Assembly: GCF_018873765.1 (NCBI RefSeq)
Contig: NC_057924.1
Span: forward strand, 7,750,001 to 7,814,000
Length of the DNA stretch: 64,000 bases
Direction of reading: 5' to 3'
From: Telopea speciosissima
Lineage: Eukaryota; Streptophyta; Magnoliopsida; Proteales; Proteaceae
The notes beneath the pieces were generated by a model, which made no database searches, was not told the origin of the DNA, and saw only the letters and a program-made list of their open reading frames with translations. Position numbers and translations under genes: made by a program. Positions 58,301 through 64,000 of this stretch are shown piece by piece (positions within the stretch are counted from its first letter, which is position 1; each line of letters opens with the position of its first letter).

Positions 58301-61300
58301 TGTTGACACTTATCATTTGAGAAGTGTGATATATTTGAGATGTGTGGTGCTAGTGCTTAGGTTTCTAGATTCTGTTGGTATCTGATTGATTGGGAGGTGG
58401 ATGCACTGGTTATTCTCCTGTTTCCTGATCAGGGTACTCCATGTGGGTCTCCACAGATTGTTCAACCTATGTTGGAGACCCTTATTATAGTGTCATGAAC
58501 TGTGAAGACTGGATGCCTTTTAGTAGAATGGGAAGAATTATGTGGAATTTGTTGCTGTAAGTGCCTTTTCGATAGATAGGGAGTATTAGAGTGTTAGTGA
58601 CAAGGCATTGGTGGTGCGCAAGTTTTGAAGCTGTTATACATATATTCATGGCCTTCAATTCTAGGTGATAACATTGGCAATAGTGATTTCCAGATCTAAA
58701 TTCTAGCTGGTCTTTTTTCAATGTCCTGCCCTGATGATTTCCAGTAAATATTTTATCAAGTCTTAAAAAGTCTGTATGTTGTTCACAGAGAAAAAAGTGA
58801 GTATAAAAATGGTTTGAAGTTCTAATGCTTTTTTTTTGGGATGGGGTGGGTGTGGTCAAAATTGTCCTCAATTTACATTAGAATGGCAATAAAAATCTAG
58901 TAGATTTTTTTGACAAGCACATCTAAGTAATTTATGATAACAGGTACTTGGAAGTAATCCCATTGAATTGATTTCTTTCTAAATCCTGATAATTTTTGGG
59001 AAGATACTGTAATTCTGAATTCATTGAGGGAATTTGATAAGTTATGAATGTAAATATAACTAAAACTACTGAACTATTTATGGATTTATAGTCTAAGAAA
59101 AACAATTTTAATGATTTATGGGAAACTTAATTATGTAGTTTTAGTCATTTAGTATTATAGTTGATTAACATTATAATCAATACCAAAGAAATGTGATAAT
59201 GAATACTATACTGAAAATAGCTAAATTTTTTTTTGGACATATAGCTTCTTATATTGCACCCCTCCCCCCAACAAAAAAAGAGATCCTGTCAACAACTGAT
59301 TGTATCATATAAACAACTCAACTACGCTTTTTAAATTTTGGAAATACAAAGAAACTAGACCCATTATTTCACTCTTACTCAAAAGAAATTAGAAAAGTTT
59401 CCCTTATATAGGGAAATACAAAAAAACTGGACCAAATATCTTATAATTATAGCCTTTTGTTGTTATCGTTGTCTTTGCTTTTTATTATTTTCGTCATCAT
59501 CAATATTATTTCTATTTTTGTTGTTCCAATTGTTGCAAGCATCGAGGTTGTGGATGGTACACTGGTATTAGGAACTTTCTTCCTTATTAGAGAAACTATT
59601 TCTTTAAAATAGTGTTACATTTACTTTTCCTTGTAATATATATCTTCACCATATTAATGATATTCAATTGAATGCTATTGCACCAATCCAGGGGTTTCAG
59701 TCTGAGGCCTCCCTTGGCATTTCTGCATGCTTGGTCTTTGTGTTTTTTTTTTTTTTCCGGGGTAGCTATTGGTTTTTTTGGTTCTTTCTTTCTCTGGGCC
59801 CTTTGCCTATGTTAGTTTCAACGTTGAAATCTGGTGCAGTAAGGAATTTCCTGAGAAGAGAGCAACTCTTCGCATATGATTAATTAAGGAGATGTTCTGG
59901 ATCATTTGTGCTGCATTGTTGTGATTTAAATTATCTCTGATAGAGTGATCCTTTGAGTTTTAAAATTTATATCAGCATCTCTTGGACTACAGGAAAAAGG
60001 ATCTGTAGGAACTAGGAAGAGTCCTGGATGCTGCAAGGTACCAGCTTCAGTACACTTGCAGTAAGAAGACCATGTCCAAAAACTAGCCTGTGGTTCATCA
60101 TAGAACTAGTTTTTGGTTCAAACCAGACCATTTGGTTTGAAGTTTTTCTGGTTTTCTCAAAACAAGAAGCATGGGGTTTCTTTTGTCTGTTCTTTTCTTT
60201 TTTTATTTGTTATCAGTTGTTTATTCAGGCTGGAATAATACTTATAATTTCCAGACCTGATTAGAGTCTATTTCTTTCAAATTTTCGGTTTCTTAGTTGG
60301 TTTAGGAATCCTCCTCATATTAGCCTGCAATTGAGAGGATCTTTCGTACTCTGTTTTTGGTATTTCTTTTCATGTTCGGTCCAGGATTGATTCCTATTGA
60401 TTTCAGCTTTCCTAAGACTCTATGAATCAATCTTACGTGAGTCTTTAAATACATATAAAGGGCTAGGCCCTTCCCATGATTTTACAGTGGAATGAAATTG
60501 GCTTTTGCCTCTGGTCTGTGGATGTAGGCTTGCATCTGTGGGATTCAGGTGTGTTTTCTCTTGTGGGATTTTGTTTAACTGCTGTGAGATTCAGTAGTGA
60601 ACCCTGGTGGGATTCCAGCCCTACAAATCAGGTGGAACTGCTAATTATATCTTTCTTCTCCATCAATCCAGGTCAGTTCTGCACTCTTTTCCTACCCTGG
60701 AATTAGTTAACTTACTGTTCTTTATCTCTGATCTGTTTACTTAAATAACATGCTTTTAGTCATCAATATAGTCTTCTGAATTCCTGTTCCTAAATCTGAT
60801 CCCAGTTCTGATTTAAAAATCTGATATGTTTAATCGAAACTTGAATTCTTACTGCAACTAGGTTTCTTCAACTTTGGGATTTTAGAATTTGTTTTCTATT
60901 TTCAGCATATTTGTCAAGGCGTCGCCAACGCCTGGATGCACCCTTTGCTGGAAAGGCGCCTTGGTCACCGTGGCGGCACCTTGACGTCTTGTTGGTGTCA
61001 CCTTGATTTTTCCCTCCAATGCCGATGATTGCCTAGACGCTGTGACAACTATAATTTTTAGTTGCTAGTTCTGATGTCTGTTTAAGATTCTGATTTTAAA
61101 ACAGTTTCCGTTACTCAGTTTTCTCCATCAAGTTCTAGAATCCTACTGCTACTCTGCTTTCTAAAATTCTGTTTTCCTTAATCTTAGTGCTATCAATTGC
61201 TGGTTTCTTAGTCCATTATTCTTGATTATTGCACCTTGATAATTCTGATCTGAAAGGTTAGGACTTACCCATCAATTGTGCAGTATTCTTCAATTTCTAC

Positions 61301-64000
61301 TTACAAAATGATTGTTCAGCCTAGTCAGTGCTACAACTGGATCAACTAGGACTACCCCTTGAAATTCCATAGGTGGTAATCCAGCCATCAGAATCACATC
61401 ATATTTCTGAGACCTGTTCTACCTGTTAAATCTGATCTTTGACCAGACTTAAAACCTAATCAGATTTGTTTTGTAATCTGTTACTGAGTTTTCTCTTGAA
61501 ACTGGTTGTGTTCCTATCTACGATTCTGGTTTCTTCTTGGTTTTCTGAACCCTAAGTTCTTTGGTGGTTAGAAATCCATTAGTCCTACTTCTCGAGTATG
61601 GATCTCTGTGGACTTGGTCCAATTATAAGAATTTAAATGCTTATTGAGACTTAATGTGTTGCATTCATGGTATTTTCACCAGAGTACCAGACTGTTACCT
61701 AAGATTTTTGAAATTGGATGACTCTAATCATTTTTTGTGGGAAAATGGATGCAACTTGGGCAGGTTGAATATGCTGGTGGACAACCTGAGTACAACCCTA
61801 GGGACTGAATGATCAACTCATAACCCTTTATTCAACCTGGTCTGGAATGATTTTGAGCCTTCCTAGTGCATTTACTGTCCCCAGGTTGGTCATGATTGGT
61901 TAGAATATAATGTGAAGACTTTTTCGACTGCATTAGTTTATACTTTGTTTATTAGTTTTTGTTTTTTGCTGAGAGTTATTCAATTAAATTGTTGGACTTC
62001 ATCGTTCAAGCACAATAATTTATTTTGCAGTTTCCTTGTTAAAATTTCTGTACTTTTTGCTATATGCTCTCATTTGGAATTTTCTTTAGAGTTTTATAGA
62101 ATTCAATCTGAAGTTCTTTCAGTAATTTTTTCTCCCATATGTATGAAAAAGGTGCAATGGGCTGGGTTTGACAAGCTAGAATGTGATGGAGATGTCATCC
62201 GTCAAGTTCTCTTGCTGGGTTATCGATCTGGTTTCCAGGTTTGGGACGTTGAGGAAGCTAATAATGTGCTTGAGCTAGTATCCAGGCATGATGGACCTGT
62301 TTCTTTTTTGCAAATGCAACCAAAGCCAATTGCATCAAAGAGATCAGAAGACAAGTTTGTAGACGTTCGTCCATTGCTTGTTGTTGCTGGAGATGGAATG
62401 CTTTCTGGAGGTGGTAATAACCAGGATGGGAATGCGAATGTTACTACTTGCCAAGAGTCTGCAAATGGCAACTTTGTTCCCACAGTTGTTCGGTTTTATT
62501 CCTTGCGGTCTCAATCTTATGTACATATTCTGAAGTTCAGATCTGCTGTTTACTCAGTAAGGTGCAGTCCTCGAGTTGTAGCTATTTCTCAGGCAGCGCA
62601 GGTATATTACTTGTTTGTGCTTCTCATTCAGTGATATCTTAGCTCAAACAACGATTGAAAAAAGGCTTACATTTTCCTTTTCTCTTTTCATTTTATTGCA
62701 GATACATTGTTTTGATGCTGTAACATTGGAGAGAGAATATACTATTGTTACATGTCCTATAGTTTCGGGTAGTATTGGTTCTGGTGGTATTGGCTATGGA
62801 CCGCTTGCATTGGGTCCCAGGTGGTTGGCTTATAGTGGAAGTCCTGTTTTAGTTTCAAATACAGGCCGTGTCAGTCCACAACATCTTACACCTGCTGCAA
62901 GTTTCTCTGGTTCTTCAGATGGCAGCCTAGTGGCACATTATGCAAAAGAATCAAGCAAGCAACTTGCTGCTGGTATAGTGACCCTCGGAGATATGGGATA
63001 CAAGAAGCTGTCAAGGTATTGTTCTGAACTCCTACCAGATTGCAATAATTCTCTGAAACCTGGAAGTCCGGGCTGGAAAAACAACGGCACTGTCAACGGC
63101 CATTTGCTAGATACAGATAACATTGGAATGGTATGCTTTTCTCTCAATGTTATTATCTTGTGCTGTTGCTAAAAACTCTTGTGAGCTATGTTAATGTACA
63201 TATTTTTTTGATTCACTTGATTTGTTCCACTGAATCTACTTCTTGATGAATATTTGGATGTTTGTGCGTTTAACATGTTTCCCATTATTCCAAGCAAATC
63301 CACTGTTGTTAACTCAAGATTTTACCCTGTTATATCCCAAAACTGATTTCAAATCTTCTCAGTCAAAAGCATAAGTTTCCTTTCCTTGGCCTACTTTTCT
63401 CTGTGAAGAAAACAAGTGCTGTTATGATAACTATTCTATTTAACTGTATTTGTTCTTTGTTTGACAGTATGACCTATCTTGACTGCTGCAGGTAATTGTC
63501 CGGGATATTGTCTCTAAATCTGTTATAACCCAGTTTAGAGCACATAGGAGTCCTATTTCTTCATTGTGCTTTGATCATAGTGGAATCCTGTTGGTGACTG
63601 CTTCAATTCAAGGTCACAACATCAATGTCTTCCGTATAATACCCCCACTTGCAGGAAATTCATCCGGATCTGATGCTGGTGGTTCTTATGCGCATCTTTA
63701 CCGGCTGCAACGTGGCTTCACTAATGCGGTAATAGTATGATATTTGTTTTATCTTTTAATCAAATAGTTTTTGGCATTTCCTTGGTACTACTTTATTCTT
63801 CCATTTGTTATCAGGTTATACAGGACATCAGTTTCAGTGAGGACAGCCACTGGATTATGATAAGTTCCTCAAGGGGAACGAGTCACTTGTTTGCAATATC
63901 TCCTTCAGGAGGGTCTGTAAACCCTCAGTCTACTGGTTCTGGTCTTATTAATGGCAACAATGGCCTGGGTGTGATGACTAAGACTGCGGTTCGTTGGCCA
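55319..64000 (+). CDS. ATG18f: ATG18-like PROPPIN/BCAS3-domain autophagy protein (ATG18f/g/h group), 3' end outside window
   Basis: WD40 propeller protein that binds phosphoinositides and acts in autophagosome formation (family knowledge). Exons: 55319-55525, 62152-62601, 62702-63130, 63492-63728, 63815 to beyond 64000, all in phase; 503 residues lie in the window. The N-terminus MRNDDQKPQGVVQRSGRSNG, then ISSYWRIVSSGASTVASSVR, is typical of the group. Then VQWAGFDKLECDGDVIRQVL, GFQVWDVEEANNV, VPTVVRFYSLRSQSYVHILK, AISQAAQIHCFDAVTLEREY, SSKQLAAGIVTLGDMGYKKL, ITQFRAHRSPISSLCFDHSG, and in the lipid-binding loop position YRLQRGFTNA. Here LQRG (residues 434-437) stands where canonical ATG18 has FRRG, so one of two lipid-contacting arginines is absent. 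Intron 1 is 6.6 kb and its acceptor AAAAAG is weak. The f/g/h assignment is from resemblance, not a tree. Confidence 0.92.
56612..56704 (-). mobile_element. 93-bp tRNA-derived SINE/tRNA retropseudogene with perfect 13-bp TSD
   Basis: On the minus strand: GGGGGTAGCTCAGTTTGAAG (A box), CCTCACAATTAAGAGG (anticodon-stem-like), GGTCACGAGTTCAACTC (B box), then an A-rich tail CCAAAAACAAAA. It is flanked on both sides by TAGATCATGGATT (56599-56611 and 56705-56717), identical over 13 bp. This is the mark of LINE-machinery retroposition. It lies in intron 1 of the ATG18-like gene. Confidence 0.85.
57981..58084 (+). mobile_element. Au-type SINE 3' fragment, ATG18 intron 1
   Basis: CAGGAAACAGCCTCTCCGTG, GGTTAAGGCTGTGTACATTA, CCCTCCCCAGACCCCAC and the terminal CCTCGTGCACTAGGTATGCC plus T-run match the Au SINE 3' half. 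The promoter-bearing 5' half is absent. Confidence 0.78.
60906..61052. mobile_element. hAT-like MITE, 147 bp
   Basis: Same family as 18272 and 27619: left CATATTTGTCAAGGCGTCGC, right TGCCTAGACGCTGTGACAAC with TATA. It is longer because of about 40 bp of extra core. Flanked by ATTTTCAG and ATTTTTAG (7 of 8 bases), consistent with an aged 8-bp hAT duplication. Confidence 0.72.

Noticed and set aside
1-64000. CRISPR arrays, bacterial operons or prophage
   Set aside because: No regularly spaced repeats or bacterial gene organisation. All coding regions are intron-containing plant genes apart from the transposon-borne mtACP.

Overview
The window is nuclear DNA of a flowering plant. The evidence is plant-specific gene families (a MIKC*-type MADS-box gene, the Polycomb gene FIE), long GT-AG introns full of transposon debris, Au-type SINEs, L1 and RTE LINEs, hAT- and Mutator-like MITEs, and a degraded plastid DNA insertion. 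The gene structures fit a eudicot or magnoliid with repeat-rich introns. The species cannot be fixed from the sequence. Five protein-coding genes can be followed exon by exon, and every splice junction was checked for frame. (1) 5242-9427 (+): MIKC* MADS-box factor of the AGL66/AGL67/AGL104 clade, 11 exons, 327 aa. (2) 13908-24626 (+): FIE, the ESC/EED WD40 subunit of PRC2, 13 exons, 370 aa. (3) 25912-37751 (-): a chorein_N, UHRF1BP1-like (bridge-like lipid transfer) protein, 20 exons, 1216 aa, convergent with FIE. (4) 39829-40209 (+): an intronless mitochondrial acyl carrier protein, 126 aa. (5) 55319 to beyond the window end (+): an ATG18f/g/h-like PROPPIN with a 6.6 kb first intron, cut by the window edge. 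Layout: 1-5.2 kb holds repeats and an L1 remnant. 5.2-9.4 kb is the MADS gene, flanked on both sides by direct copies of one 0.67 kb repeat. 9.5-13.5 kb holds the second repeat copy, a decayed L1, a collapsed plastid insertion (trnN-GUU plus the 3' end of rrn16) and a foldback MITE. 13.9-24.6 kb is FIE and 25.9-37.8 kb the lipid-transfer gene. 39.4-40.7 kb is a Mutator-like element whose cargo is the mtACP gene. 40.7-54 kb is gene-poor and crowded with MITEs, hairpins, a 573-bp tandem duplication, an antisense L1 remnant and a second long-TIR element. 54-64 kb is the ATG18-like gene. The genes belong to unrelated pathways (transcription in the male gametophyte, H3K27 methylation, lipid transfer, mitochondrial fatty acid/lipoate synthesis, autophagy), and nothing suggests a functional cluster. 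The most notable structure is at 39361-40677: about 265-bp terminal inverted repeats, a 9-bp target-site duplication with 8 of 9 bases matching, and an intact mtACP reading frame with its own leader and trailer filling the interior. This is a Pack-MULE-like element carrying a complete gene.
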